From Bacteroidaceae bacterium (lineage in GTDB: Bacteria > Bacteroidota > Bacteroidia > Bacteroidales > Bacteroidaceae), in contig JAFWXX010000005.1 in the NCBI GenBank assembly GCA_017522915.1, positions 62,001-126,000 of the forward strand: DNA of 64,000 bases, in the 5' to 3' direction. The position numbers and the translations under genes are program-made. The notes below the pieces were generated by a model that searched no databases, was not told where the DNA came from, and saw nothing but the letters and a program-made list of their open reading frames with translations. Positions 45,601 to 53,896 of this stretch are shown piece by piece. How positions within the stretch are numbered: the first letter of the stretch is position 1; every line of letters begins with the position of its first letter.

Positions 45601-46354
45601 TAACCTCTATCAGACGGACAAGGCAAATGCCAGTGCATCACTGTTCGGGGATACCGAGATGGCCGAAATACCGAAGCCGGAGATACCTGAGGGCGGCAAC
45701 TGGAGCACCCTCGAAAAGCTCAACCGCGAAAGGGAACTTGTAGGCATATACCTATCGGCTCACCCGCTTGACGACTATGCACTTATACTCAACGAATTCT
45801 GCAACACAAAGGCAGCAGAGATAGAGAATATGCAGGCACTTGCAGGCCGCAAGATAACATTCGGCGGCGTTGTAAGCGACCTGCCACGTACTGGTTTCAC
45901 AAAGAAAGGAAGCCCATACGGCGTTGCACGCGTAGAGGACTTTTCCGGCACTGCAGAACTTTTCTTTTTGGGCGATGAGTGGATGAAGCACCAGAACTAT
46001 TTTATACCAGGTAACTTCCTATATATAAAAGGCAGTTGTCAACCACGCCGTTGGGACCCTACCAAGTTCGATTTTTCCGTCAACAGCATAGAACTTATGC
46101 CGGAAATAAAGGATGGGCTGGTAAAAAGCATCACCTTGTCGTTCGATGTAATGTCATTGACAGATGAGATTTATGCAAGCATAATCGACTACACCGAAAG
46201 ACATCCTGGAAACAGCAAGCTCATATTCAAGATTAAGGACTATGAACAGGAATTCACATTGGAACTTGCATCAAGAAGCAGGGATATTGAAGTTACCCAA
46301 CAGTTTATCGACTATATAAAAAGCTTAGAGAATATTGATTATAAATTAAATTGA
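42662..46354 (+). CDS. dnaE: DNA polymerase III alpha subunit
   Basis: The replicative polymerase of the chromosome. The 1230-aa protein has an N-terminal PHP domain (HLHVHSQYSILDGQ, AITDHGNMMG), the C-family polymerase core (GPGRGSAAGSVVAYALGI and LPDIDVDFDDDGR, carrying catalytic Asp residues), a finger/helix-hairpin-helix region (IFDFVERVNLTACNRKNLEC), and a C-terminal OB-type domain (GRKITFGGVVSDLPRTGFTK). It is the DnaE1 type. Two small genes follow closely. Confidence 0.97.
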   Translation: MQDFVHLHVHSQYSILDGQAAIKKLVDKAIADGMKGIAITDHGNMMGVKEFFNYVNKLNAKKSEEEKFKPIIGCEVYIAPRRLQDKETKDDRGYHLILLAKNKKGYHNLVKIVSKAWSEGYYYNPRTDKTEVEKYHEGIICCSACLGGEIPQLIKNGQIDKAEESVMWFKNLFGDDYYLELQLHKATVERANHEVYPLQLEVNRHIIELSKKCGVKLICSNDVHFVDEENAEAHDRLICLSTGKDLDDPNRMLYSKQEWMKTKAEMWEMFSDIPEAMANTVEICDKVEFYTIDNAPIMPNFAIPEEFGTEEEYRKTITHEDLFNEFTRDEKGNVVLSQEEAEKKIKKLGGYDKLYRIKLEGDYLRKITYDGARKCYPEPFSQELIDRIDFELHIMKTMGFPGYFLIVQDFIKAAREELGVSVGPGRGSAAGSVVAYALGITRVDPIKYDLLFERFLNPDRISLPDIDVDFDDDGRGRVLNWVTEKYGQEKVAHIITYGTMATKLAIKDVARVQKLPLDTSNKLCKAIPDRLPDGLKMNLPNAIQAVPELREAEASPDPILRDTIKYAKMLEGNVRNTGVHACGTIICRDDITDHVPISIAEDKETGEKMLVTQYEGSVIEETGLIKMDFLGLKTLSVIKEALENIRQSLKIDVDIDSIPIDDPKTYELYCNGNTIGTFQFESPGMQKYLRELQPSTFEDLIAMNALYRPGPMDYIPDFIQRKHNPALVQYDIPCMEKYLKDTYGITVYQEQVMLLSRLLADFTRGESDTLRKAMGKKLKAKLDELKPKFINGGKKNGHDEKILEKIWADWEKFASYAFNKSHATCYSWVAYQTAYLKANYPPQYMAGAMSRNLDKITEITKLMQECKSMGINVLGPDVNESRRKFSVNKGGDVRFGLCAVKGVGENAVQCIIDEREANGPFKSIFDFVERVNLTACNRKNLECLAFAGAFDELPGGITREQYAGINSKGEQFLEALIRYGNLYQTDKANASASLFGDTEMAEIPKPEIPEGGNWSTLEKLNRERELVGIYLSAHPLDDYALILNEFCNTKAAEIENMQALAGRKITFGGVVSDLPRTGFTKKGSPYGVARVEDFSGTAELFFLGDEWMKHQNYFIPGNFLYIKGSCQPRRWDPTKFDFSVNSIELMPEIKDGLVKSITLSFDVMSLTDEIYASIIDYTERHPGNSKLIFKIKDYEQEFTLELASRSRDIEVTQQFIDYIKSLENIDYKLN

Positions 46355-46376
46355 CAACAACTTAAAAGAGAGAATT

Positions 46377-46694
46377 ATGGCAGTAAATGTAACTAACGAC
46401 AACGCAAAAGAGTTCATGGCAACAGAGTTGCCGATAGTATTGGATTTCAGTGCGGCATGGTGCGGACCATGCAAGCAGTTGGCACCTATCATTGACGAAT
46501 TGTCAAAAGAGTATGAGGGACGTATAGCTGTAGGCAAGTGCGACATCGAGGAGGCCGATGACCTTACAATGGAATACGGCATACGCAATGTGCCAACAGT
46601 AATATTCATAAAGGACGGCAAGATTGTTGACAAGTTCGTAGGTTCAAAATCGAAAGGTGACGTTCAGGCTAAGTTCGAAGCACTTTTAGGATAA
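46377..46694 (+). CDS. trxA: Thioredoxin
   Basis: A 105-residue cytoplasmic thiol-disulfide reductant. It has the active site AAWCGPCKQLAP (Cys29 and Cys32) and the cis-Pro loop NVPTVIFIKDG. The gene begins 22 bases after dnaE, so it is probably co-transcribed. Confidence 0.96.
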   Translation: MAVNVTNDNAKEFMATELPIVLDFSAAWCGPCKQLAPIIDELSKEYEGRIAVGKCDIEEADDLTMEYGIRNVPTVIFIKDGKIVDKFVGSKSKGDVQAKFEALLG

Positions 46695-46700
46695 CCAGAC

Positions 46701-47015
46701 ATGAACAACGACGAATTCAGCATGGAAGATCTCGATGACGAGAAGACCATTGCATTCATACGCGAACGTTTGCCGCAGGAGCTGAAAGAGAAGTTCAGCG
46801 ACGATGAGTTCTATTACTTCCTGGATACTATCTACGACTACTACGACAAGAGCGGTATCCTTGACGGAAGTGACGAATATGTTGACATTGACATTGAGGA
46901 GATAGCCAAGTTCATAGCCAAGGAGGCAAAGAAAAACGGTATTGGAGATTTCGACCCGGAAGAGTTGTTCTTCATTGTAGAGGGAGAGCTCGAATACAAC
47001 GGCATAATCGACTGA
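46701..47015 (+). CDS. Small acidic hypothetical protein
   Basis: A 104-residue strongly acidic protein with no signal peptide (DEFSMEDLDDEKTIAFIRER, then YYFLDTIYDYYDKSGILDG). It looks like a compact helical protein, without a recognised domain. It begins 6 bases after trxA and would be co-transcribed with dnaE and trxA. A terminator hairpin follows. Confidence 0.8.
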   Translation: MNNDEFSMEDLDDEKTIAFIRERLPQELKEKFSDDEFYYFLDTIYDYYDKSGILDGSDEYVDIDIEEIAKFIAKEAKKNGIGDFDPEELFFIVEGELEYNGIID

Positions 47016-47029
47016 TTGTAAATTAAAAT

Positions 47030-47066
47030 AACAGAGAGCCATACCTGGCAGGTATGGCTCTCTGTT
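47030..47066 (+). terminator. Bidirectional terminator hairpin after the dnaE-trxA operon
   Basis: Arms AACAGAGAGCCATACCT and AGGTATGGCTCTCTGTT (17 bp, loop GGC) lie between the convergent genes at 46701-47015 and 47087-47566. Confidence 0.8.
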
Positions 47067-47086
47067 GTTGTACAATTGTCATGCGA

Positions 47087-47566
47087 TCAATACTTTACAA
47101 TGCCTTCGTCCTTAAGATACTGCAAAAGTTCGGCTCTTCTCACACGTACTGTGAATTCCCACATTACCTGAACCTTGTTCTTTACAACCTTCGTATCGGA
47201 CCTGCGACGACGGTCTTCCTCGCTTACGAACTCAAGGTAACGGCCACCGTCCTGAAAGAACGGATAAAGGCTTTCGGCATACTTTTTCTCTGCCTCATGT
47301 TCCTTTATCAGAGGAGCAGCCATATTGGCATATGCCTTTCCATCAACAGAAACACCTTTAAAAATCACTGCATATACAGCATTCTTCATCGCATGTTCCT
47401 TTGCATCCTTCTTCTTACGGCCTTCACCTGTTGCCCTTACAGTGATAGAGCCGTCCATATCGGAATAGATGCACTTTACCTTATTCTCCGAAACACGATA
47501 GTACTGAGCCTGCACCTGCATGATAAAAGCTGAGAACAGCATAACCAAAAAGAATTTCAATTTCAT
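47087..47566 (-). CDS. Exported hypothetical protein
   Basis: A 159-residue protein with a signal peptide (MKLKFFLVMLFSAFIMQVQAQ). The mature part begins YYRVSENKVKCIYSDMDGS, then a TVRATGEGRKKKDAKEHAMKNA block like that in small periplasmic LPP20/FlgT-type alpha-beta domains (a family resemblance I am not certain of). The function is unknown. It is the last minus-strand gene before the convergent trxA operon, 178 bases from rubrerythrin. Confidence 0.75.
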   Translation of the reverse strand: MKLKFFLVMLFSAFIMQVQAQYYRVSENKVKCIYSDMDGSITVRATGEGRKKKDAKEHAMKNAVYAVIFKGVSVDGKAYANMAAPLIKEHEAEKKYAESLYPFFQDGGRYLEFVSEEDRRRRSDTKVVKNKVQVMWEFTVRVRRAELLQYLKDEGIVKY

Positions 47567-47691
47567 AGCTTTCTATTTTAGATAATTACTAAAGTCCATT
47601 TGGATAGAAGATGTTGCAAACGTAACAAATTTTGCAAAAAAACGCAATTATATTGCCAAAATTTGCTCTTTCGACAGCAAAAGGGATAACG

Positions 47692-47727
47692 AAAAGCGGG
47701 ACACATTTTGAATTGTGTCCCGCTTTT
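47692..47727 (-). terminator. Intrinsic terminator after rubrerythrin
   Basis: Arms AAAAGCGGGACACA and TGTGTCCCGCTTTT (14 bp, 8-nt loop). On the minus strand the arm ends in TTTT and lies 18 bases after the rubrerythrin stop. Confidence 0.8.
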
Positions 47728-47744
47728 AATGTCATAACCTGTTA

Positions 47745-48323
47745 TCAATAGTTATTCTTCTTCACTTCGAAGTATGCCTGGGCATGCAAGCAGGCCGGAC
47801 AAACCTCCGGAGCATCTGTTGCTGTATGAATGAAACCGCAGTTACGGCACTGCCATGTAACAGCCTCTGTCTTCTTGAATACGGTACCGTTAACAACATT
47901 GTCAAGAAGAGCAAGATAACGCTCCTCATGCCCCTTCTCGGCCTCAGCAATATTGCGGTACATCACTGCTATTGCAGGGAAACCCTCAGCATCAGCAATA
48001 TCGGCAAAACGCGGATAATCGGCACTCCACTCCTCATTCTCACCGGCTGCAGCAGCCTTAAGGTTCTCGGCTGTTGTTCCTATTACACCGGCCGGATAAC
48101 ATGCTGTTATCTCTACCATACCGCCTTCGAGCCACTTGAACATGCGCTTTGCATGCTCTTTCTCCTGGTCTGCTGTCTCCTGGAATATCGCAGCTATCTG
48201 TTCAAAACCCTCCTTCTTTGCTGCACTTGCAAAATATGTATAACGCATTCTTGCCTGTGATTCACCAGCAAATGATGTAAGCAAATTCTTCTCGGTTTGT
48301 GTTCCTTTAATACTCTTTTCCAT
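47745..48323 (-). CDS. rbr: Rubrerythrin
   Basis: Non-haem diiron peroxidase that protects anaerobes by reducing hydrogen peroxide. The 192-aa protein has the ferritin-like diiron helices with ExxH-type ligands ([39 protein letters not shown]) and a C-terminal rubredoxin-like iron domain with four Cys ([10 protein letters not shown] and [13 protein letters not shown]). It is 32 bases after the superoxide reductase gene on the same strand, so they likely form an oxygen-defence operon. Confidence 0.96.
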   Translation of the reverse strand: MEKSIKGTQTEKNLLTSFAGESQARMRYTYFASAAKKEGFEQIAAIFQETADQEKEHAKRMFKWLEGGMVEITACYPAGVIGTTAENLKAAAAGENEEWSADYPRFADIADAEGFPAIAVMYRNIAEAEKGHEERYLALLDNVVNGTVFKKTEAVTWQCRNCGFIHTATDAPEVCPACLHAQAYFEVKKNNY

Positions 48324-48355
48324 AATTTTAATTTTATCGGTTCAATCAATAAATG

Positions 48356-48730
48356 TTACATATCGGTTTTCCAAAGCCCATGCAGATTACAGTACTCATA
48401 CACTGCAACCGGCTTAGAGTTGCATATACATACTTCTGCAACCGGCTCATCCTTTAGCCTGAGAAACATTCCTCCATTTACGTACTCTACGTAAATGAAT
48501 GCAATGTAATGTTCCGGTGTCATCGGATGATGCACGCTGCCAACCTCAACCTTCAAACGCCCGTCCTGCAGCTTTGTTACCTTAGGTACATGCTTTTCGG
48601 CACTGGCATCAACCGTACCGGGGACAAGTTCTTCCATTTTTGCTCCGCAACACACAACGGGCACGCCCGAATCAACCAGTTTCTCAATCACATTGCCACA
48701 ATGGGCACACTTATAGAATTTAACTGCCAT
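48356..48730 (-). CDS. Desulfoferrodoxin-type superoxide reductase
   Basis: Reduces superoxide to hydrogen peroxide, which rubrerythrin then removes. The 124-residue protein carries the N-terminal desulforedoxin-like Fe centre (CAHCG and VVCCGAKM) and the C-terminal catalytic centre with HHPMTPEHYIAFIYVEY and CNLHGLWKTDM supplying four His and one Cys, i.e. the two-iron form. The upstream 255-base gap is AT-rich and likely regulatory. Confidence 0.95.
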   Translation of the reverse strand: MAVKFYKCAHCGNVIEKLVDSGVPVVCCGAKMEELVPGTVDASAEKHVPKVTKLQDGRLKVEVGSVHHPMTPEHYIAFIYVEYVNGGMFLRLKDEPVAEVCICNSKPVAVYEYCNLHGLWKTDM

Positions 48731-48985
48731 AACTTATGTTTTAATGAATACAACAAGTATAACAACATGAAATAAGCATTTGTTCTATGAAGTTAGCTTT
48801 ACTAAAAACCATAGAGCTAATCTATAAGGCAAATATATATAATGTTTCAGATGTTTTATATAAAAAGCGCAAAAGATTTTTACAATTTTAGAAAATTTTT
48901 CATTTGCCTGATTGGCGGTTATACTATTGCCGTTTACGAAAGACAACATTTCCTCCACACACCGTAACCGAAAGATCCATGCATT

Positions 48986-49669
48986 CTATCCCACTCCCAA
49001 ATCGGTATTCTCTATCAGGACCTCTATTGCCGGTTCATCCTTTATAACAGGATAAACTTCTTTCCTGAACCACTCTACAAGCTCATCGTTACGCTTCACA
49101 GGAGTCCCATTGTCGCAAAAGACATTGACGCTGAAATATTCAAAATATTTACCGGCTGTTCTTATATCTGCCAGAATACGTTCTGGAGTATCGTCTGTCG
49201 TGCAGCATAGGAGACATACCCCTTTAAAATGGGCTGCCACATCGGCAGGTGTAACCCATTCCGGCACACCCTTGTTCCACCGCTTGCGCTGCTGCGGGTC
49301 GAAACTCTCGATGCCGCAACGGAACTTCACTGCTGCAGGAGCAAACTGCGCTGCAAAGGAGCTGAGACGGTTACGGTACATAAAGTGCGCTTCGAACCAT
49401 AACGTATGTATTCCCTTTTCCCGAACGACCTCTTTTATAAGTTCTACCGTATCAGCATCAAGTTCCATTGCCGAACCGGAATTTATAACATCAAGAACAC
49501 CATACTTACCCGTAACCTTTGAAAGTACATCCTTATTTACTTCATAAGGCGATGGGCCCACATCTTCGTGGTAGTTGCAGAAGGTGCAACGATGCCACCT
49601 GCACCCTGTACCTTGCAGCAATACGAATTCGCGCTGCATTTTAGTCGATATAAGCGAATATCTATCCAT
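48986..49669 (-). CDS. Radical SAM protein next to a queuosine-precursor transporter
   Basis: A 227-residue radical SAM protein. The cluster-binding cysteines are C23, C28 and C31 in GCRWHRCTFCNYH, with CX4CX2C spacing instead of the canonical CX3CX2C; this spacing also occurs in some other radical SAM subgroups. Strand/loop motifs DVINSGSAMELDADTVELIK and FRCGIESFD follow. Its start overlaps the end of the yhhQ-like gene by 8 bases, so the two are translationally coupled. I infer a role in queuosine salvage from this neighbour; the chemistry is unknown. Confidence 0.8.
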   Translation of the reverse strand: MDRYSLISTKMQREFVLLQGTGCRWHRCTFCNYHEDVGPSPYEVNKDVLSKVTGKYGVLDVINSGSAMELDADTVELIKEVVREKGIHTLWFEAHFMYRNRLSSFAAQFAPAAVKFRCGIESFDPQQRKRWNKGVPEWVTPADVAAHFKGVCLLCCTTDDTPERILADIRTAGKYFEYFSVNVFCDNGTPVKRNDELVEWFRKEVYPVIKDEPAIEVLIENTDLGVG

Positions 49670-50345
49670 TACGACGCTCGCGCAGAATCCTGCGTTTAAG
49701 AAAGACTATTACAGCATAGGCCATAGGGGTACCGAACAAGACCTCTATCGACAGTTTCATAAAATACTGCAGAGCTATCATCAGCAAAAGGTCGTGCATA
49801 GTCACCAAGCCGGCAAAAGCTATCAGCACAAACGGCAATGTATCGAAAAGGTAGCCGACAACAGAACTGCCTATCGTGCGCACCCACAGCATACGGCCAT
49901 TGGTAATCTTCTTTATGCGCTCCATAAGCCAAGCATTGGAGAGTTCTCCTAACAGGAAGCCGACAAGAGAGGCTATGACAATACGCGGCACATACGTAAA
50001 TATCTCGTTATACGACTCGGCCGTACCGGCAAGATAGTCGGGAGATGGCATCCACACACCCAACTGCGTGCACACAACCATTATCACATTGCAGACGAAA
50101 GTCATCCATATTACATTACGTGCTGTACGGTAACCCCATATCTCAGTGAGGACATCGCCCAGCATGTATGCAAACGGGAATGTGACAGTACCTGCATCGA
50201 AGCAGAAAAGCCCGAATAGGGAGATTATCTTGACAGCCATAATGTTCGACACAAGATACAGTGTAACAAACAGAGCTGTCACTACCATTAGCGGCATCTC
50301 GCTGCCAGTTCGGTTTTTGAAAGGGTTTTCCGATACCTTATCCAT
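49662..50345 (-). CDS. yhhQ: Queuosine-precursor transporter (YhhQ/QPTR family)
   Basis: A 227-residue integral membrane protein of the YhhQ/QPTR family, which imports queuine or preQ1/preQ0 for tRNA modification. Six or so helices are seen, with the family pattern VTALFVTLYLVSNIMAVKI, FCFDAGTVTFPFAYMLGDVL (hallmark), WGYRTARNVIWMTF and FLLGELSNAWLMERIKKIT. It lies behind an upstream tandem repeat/promoter region and overlaps the radical SAM gene. Confidence 0.92.
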   Translation of the reverse strand: MDKVSENPFKNRTGSEMPLMVVTALFVTLYLVSNIMAVKIISLFGLFCFDAGTVTFPFAYMLGDVLTEIWGYRTARNVIWMTFVCNVIMVVCTQLGVWMPSPDYLAGTAESYNEIFTYVPRIVIASLVGFLLGELSNAWLMERIKKITNGRMLWVRTIGSSVVGYLFDTLPFVLIAFAGLVTMHDLLLMIALQYFMKLSIEVLFGTPMAYAVIVFLKRRILRERRNG

Positions 50346-50402
50346 AAATCATTAATACAGTGGCAGGAAAGCTGCATTGCTTGCCTACCCTGAATACCTG
50401 TG

Positions 50403-50410
50403 CAAAGATA
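50403..50410 (-). promoter_or_regulatory. -7 promoter element for the yhhQ operon
   Basis: On the minus strand this reads TATCTTTG, an exact match. It is part of the first of two tandem repeat units; the second unit carries TATCTCTG at the same place, a degenerate copy. Confidence 0.6.
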
Positions 50411-50461
50411 CAAACAAACGAGCGAGAAATATCAAGCTTGCTTGAATATTTTTCAAAGCGA
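50406..50461 (+). repeat. Tandem repeat unit 1 with internal hairpin
   Basis: A 56-base unit that recurs 85 bases away (50491-50546). Inside it, ATATCAAGC and GCTTGAATAT form a hairpin. The unit includes a promoter -7 element on the minus strand. Confidence 0.8.
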
Positions 50462-50490
50462 GTGCAGTGTATCTTCGAGGTTTACCTCAG

Positions 50491-50546
50491 AGATACAAAC
50501 AAACGAGCAAGAAATATGAAGTTTACTTCAATATTTTTCAAAGCGA
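50491..50546 (+). repeat. Tandem repeat unit 2 with compensatory hairpin changes
   Basis: Second copy of the 56-base unit. Its hairpin arms read ATATGAAGT and ACTTCAATAT; each base change from unit 1 in one arm is matched in the other. Confidence 0.8.
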
Positions 50547-50551
50547 CAGAC

Positions 50552-52180
50552 TCAACGCTGCAGCTTGAAAACGAATTCCAACCCGCCTTCCACAGAACGG
50601 CGTGCTGATATGGTGCCTCCATGCAATGCTACAGCATTCTTTACAATGGCCAGCCCCAAACCGGTACCGCCTAACTTGCGGCTACGTCCCTTATCGACGC
50701 GATAGAAACGCTCGAATATACGTGGCAAATGTTCTTCGGGAACACCGGAGCCATTATCGGAGAAGCTGAAATAGTAGAAACTCTCATCGCTGCGGAAACA
50801 GGATATCTTCACAGTTGCGCCATTGCCGGCATACGAGACGGCATTGTCCATAAGATTGCGGAATACAGAATAGAGCATTGACGGGTCGGCATTAAGCATA
50901 AGCGTGTTCGGCAACTCATCTACAACCGAAATATCCTGCTCCTGAATCTTGTTGTTCATTTCTGTAAGCATATTACGCACCAACTGGGAAACATCTACAA
51001 GTTCCTTGTTGATTCGTTGCAAAGGACTGCTCATCTCATTCAGTTGCGACATGTCCTGAACAAGATTGTTCAGACGGCTGCTTTGGCTATAACATCTCTT
51101 CAGGAAATGCATCAGCTGCTCGTCATTGAGGTTATGCGGATAGTTCTGCATTATAGTCTCAAGATAGCCTTGTATGCTGCATACCGGGGTCTTGAACTCG
51201 TGTGCTGCATTCTGGGTAAGCTGACGTTTGATACGCGTCTGCTCCTCTGTTGCAGTTATATCATTTATAGATATCTCGAAGCCTTTATCCTTGAACAGCA
51301 CAGCATGTATTTCGAATGTACGTCCTGCAGCTTCGGCCTTGTGCGAGACATGTGTCTCCCTGGTTTCGTTGTTCATATAGCCGTCATTCTCGATGAAACG
51401 TGCTATTGTACGGAATTCCGGTTGCTTGAGTATATCATCTACTTTGGAGAGATGCATGGAAGACAACAGATCGGCATATTCACTGAAAAGCATGTTGGCA
51501 AATACCAGTTTACGCTTTGAATCGAATATTGCTATTCCTTCCTGAGCAATACGAAGATGCTGCAACAGCTTCTGGGTTGCGAATTCAGAACTTCCGGCAA
51601 GCTTCATTATCCTGTACAGCATATAAAGCACGATTGCTATGATAATGCTGGCCACAATCAACAGGACAAGATCACCGGTATTGTCGCTTTTAATCGCAAG
51701 CTCGTATGGCAAGGAACTACGTACAAGGAAATCATATTCCGGACGATATGTCGCAACATAGAAATACTCTTCGTTATGTACCGATGAGAGACGGCGCACG
51801 TCATACCCCACACCCTCTTCAAGGGCCTGGGCGACCTCCTTTCGCCCGGCATGGTTGTCTGCGACAGCCGCGGACTGCGGCAATGATGAATCGAACATCA
51901 CATCTCCGGTAGAAGCCTCGATTATGGTTATACGCAGGCCTTGCTTATCATAATGCGACACGTAACGTTGCAGATAGAAGGCGCATGAATCGTTGAATAC
52001 ATTCTCTCCGCGTATCTGCATGAGATCATACACACTCTCGTTGATATTACGCATAGCTCCCTGCTGATTCATCACGGCAAGATGCTGCGCTCTAATATGG
52101 TGGTAATAGAGAAACGATGCTGCCAACAAAAGCAGAAGCGCCACTGTAGGCAGGAAAAAGCGTGCAAAGAATTTTGACAT
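50552..52180 (-). CDS. PhoR-like membrane sensor histidine kinase
   Basis: A 542-residue sensor with two membrane helices (residues about 8-26 and 171-190) flanking a periplasmic domain of about 145 residues, then a PAS-like domain (about 205-310), the H-box NAAHEFKTPVCSIQGYLETI with phospho-His at 327, the N-box MLYSVFRNLMDNAVSYAG, the G1-box DNGSGVPEEH and the G2 TGLGLAIVKNAVALHGG region. The H-box resembles PhoR. It follows the response regulator with a 1-base gap, so they form a two-component system, perhaps phosphate-sensing given the nearby PiT genes. Confidence 0.93.
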   Translation of the reverse strand: MSKFFARFFLPTVALLLLLAASFLYYHHIRAQHLAVMNQQGAMRNINESVYDLMQIRGENVFNDSCAFYLQRYVSHYDKQGLRITIIEASTGDVMFDSSLPQSAAVADNHAGRKEVAQALEEGVGYDVRRLSSVHNEEYFYVATYRPEYDFLVRSSLPYELAIKSDNTGDLVLLIVASIIIAIVLYMLYRIMKLAGSSEFATQKLLQHLRIAQEGIAIFDSKRKLVFANMLFSEYADLLSSMHLSKVDDILKQPEFRTIARFIENDGYMNNETRETHVSHKAEAAGRTFEIHAVLFKDKGFEISINDITATEEQTRIKRQLTQNAAHEFKTPVCSIQGYLETIMQNYPHNLNDEQLMHFLKRCYSQSSRLNNLVQDMSQLNEMSSPLQRINKELVDVSQLVRNMLTEMNNKIQEQDISVVDELPNTLMLNADPSMLYSVFRNLMDNAVSYAGNGATVKISCFRSDESFYYFSFSDNGSGVPEEHLPRIFERFYRVDKGRSRKLGGTGLGLAIVKNAVALHGGTISARRSVEGGLEFVFKLQR

Positions 52181-52181
52181 C

Positions 52182-52892
52182 CTACTCTTTTGTTTCGGTT
52201 ACAAAGCAATATCCGTAGCCGCTGCGCGATACAATATTGTTGGCGTAGCATCCCATCTTCTTACGCAGACGTGCCATATTCACATCAATGCTGCGTTCCA
52301 GGACATTCACATCATTGGGCCACACATGCGAAAGAATCTCTTCACGCGAAAATACCCTTCCCGGCTTTGCAAGAAGCATCTGCAGTACCTCAAACTCCTT
52401 CTTTGTAAGCGACATGTCAACACCTGAGACGTATGCACGCTTGGCTTCGGGGTTCAGTACAAGGTCACCGAACACGATGTTGCCCTGACCGGCAGGAGCA
52501 GGAATAGACTTGGAATTACGGCGAAGAACAGCCTTCACTCTTGCAAGCACCTCGCTTATTCTGAAAGGCTTGCATATATAGTCGTCTGCACCTAAGTTGA
52601 AGCCGGTAAGCAGATCGTTCTCACCGGTCTTGGCTGTAATGAAAATGATTGGGATTTCAGCGCACTCCTCTATTTTGCGGACCTTAGCCGCAAGAGAAAA
52701 GCCGCTCATTTCGTCCATCATCACATCGAAAAGAAAAAGGCTGTACTTATCCAAAGGCATTGACAAGGCCTCTTCGCCCGAAAGAGCCATATCAACCTCA
52801 TAACCGCTGTTCTCAAGATTGAACTTGAGTATCTCGCATATATCCAGTTCGTCGTCAACTACCAATATCCGTGTCATTCCATCCATAATCAC
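52182..52892 (-). CDS. OmpR/PhoB-family response regulator
   Basis: A 236-residue response regulator with a receiver domain ([19 protein letters not shown], phospho-Asp at residue 56 in [25 protein letters not shown]) and a C-terminal winged helix ([35 protein letters not shown]). This OmpR/PhoB class binds direct repeats about 11 bp apart, which is what is seen upstream of the PiT genes. The ATG at 52892 overlaps the nfo stop by 4 bases (ATGA). Confidence 0.95.
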   Translation of the reverse strand: MIMDGMTRILVVDDELDICEILKFNLENSGYEVDMALSGEEALSMPLDKYSLFLFDVMMDEMSGFSLAAKVRKIEECAEIPIIFITAKTGENDLLTGFNLGADDYICKPFRISEVLARVKAVLRRNSKSIPAPAGQGNIVFGDLVLNPEAKRAYVSGVDMSLTKKEFEVLQMLLAKPGRVFSREEILSHVWPNDVNVLERSIDVNMARLRKKMGCYANNIVSRSGYGYCFVTETKE

Positions 52893-53722
52893 TCAAAGCT
52901 ACGTAAAAGAGCTATCTCATCGGCCCAACGGCTCTCGTCCGGTGTCTCAAGAATTATCGGAATATTGTCAAAGCGCGGGTCTTTCATGAAGCGTTTGAAG
53001 AAATCGATTCCCAAGAGTCCTATTCCTACATTGTCGTGACGGTCAACCCTTGAACCGAGGGGCTTCTTGGTATCGTTAAGATGAATTGCCTTGAGATATT
53101 CAAGACCGACAACCCTTTCAAGCTCGCCAAAAGCACCGTCATAATCCGCAACGATATCATAGCCTGCTGAATAGAAATGACACGTATCGATACAATAGCC
53201 CACACGGCTCTTGTCATCTATACGGTCTATTATGTAACGGATCTCTTCGAGCCTGTTGCCGACGTTGCTGCCCTGCCCTGCAGTGTTCTCTATAACAGCA
53301 GTAACACCCTTTGTCTTGGAGAGCGCAAGATTTATATTGGCAGCAATCTCGTCAAGACACTGTTCTATGGATATTTTATTAAGATGACTTCCAGGATGAA
53401 AATTAAGCATAGTAAGCCCCAGCTGTTCGCAACGCTGCATCTCGTCAATGAATGCAGCACGTGACTTCTGTATAGCCTCTTCATCAGGATTGCCCAGGTT
53501 AATGAGATAACTGTCGTGGGGCAGTATCTGACCTGGTTCAAATCCGCCTTTACGGCAATTTTCCTTAAAAAGTTCAATACTCTTGGCTGTAAGAGGAGCC
53601 GCAACCCACTGTCGCTGATTCTTGGTAAAGAGTGCAAAGGCATTCGCACCCACAGCCATTGCATTCAACGGAGCGTTCTCAACGCCCCCGCTTGCAGATA
53701 CATGAGGACCGATATATTTCAT
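52889..53722 (-). CDS. nfo: Deoxyribonuclease IV (AP endonuclease)
   Basis: Zinc-dependent AP endonuclease that cuts at abasic DNA sites. The 277-aa TIM-barrel enzyme has [39 protein letters not shown] and [19 protein letters not shown], carrying the metal ligands. It is the first gene of the nfo-response regulator-histidine kinase unit; its stop overlaps the regulator start by 4 bases. Confidence 0.96.
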   Translation of the reverse strand: MKYIGPHVSASGGVENAPLNAMAVGANAFALFTKNQRQWVAAPLTAKSIELFKENCRKGGFEPGQILPHDSYLINLGNPDEEAIQKSRAAFIDEMQRCEQLGLTMLNFHPGSHLNKISIEQCLDEIAANINLALSKTKGVTAVIENTAGQGSNVGNRLEEIRYIIDRIDDKSRVGYCIDTCHFYSAGYDIVADYDGAFGELERVVGLEYLKAIHLNDTKKPLGSRVDRHDNVGIGLLGIDFFKRFMKDPRFDNIPIILETPDESRWADEIALLRSFE

Positions 53723-53812
53723 AGCATTCAGAAACTGTTTCTTATTCTTTTAAAGACCGGTTTTCCCAAACCGGATTACATACAATACAGATATTGCAAA
53801 TTTAATAAAAAA

Positions 53813-53870
53813 AGCCGGCAGATGAGTCAATTATAAAACATTAACACTTCTGACGGCTGTTATAATCAGA
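53813..53870 (-). terminator. Possible imperfect terminator after the downstream PiT gene
   Basis: On the minus strand AGCCGTCAGA and TCTGCCGGCT pair with one mismatch around a long loop, followed by a T run. It would end the 53897-56206 gene. The loop is long and the stem imperfect, so this is weak. Confidence 0.4.
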
Positions 53871-53896
53871 TGGAGAGGAGTACTTCCTCTCTAAAG

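Noticed and set aside
50346..50400. preQ1 riboswitch in the yhhQ leader
   Set aside because: I looked for the small preQ1-I and preQ1-II patterns and saw no matching pseudoknot-type arrangement; only an AAGC/GCTT hairpin.
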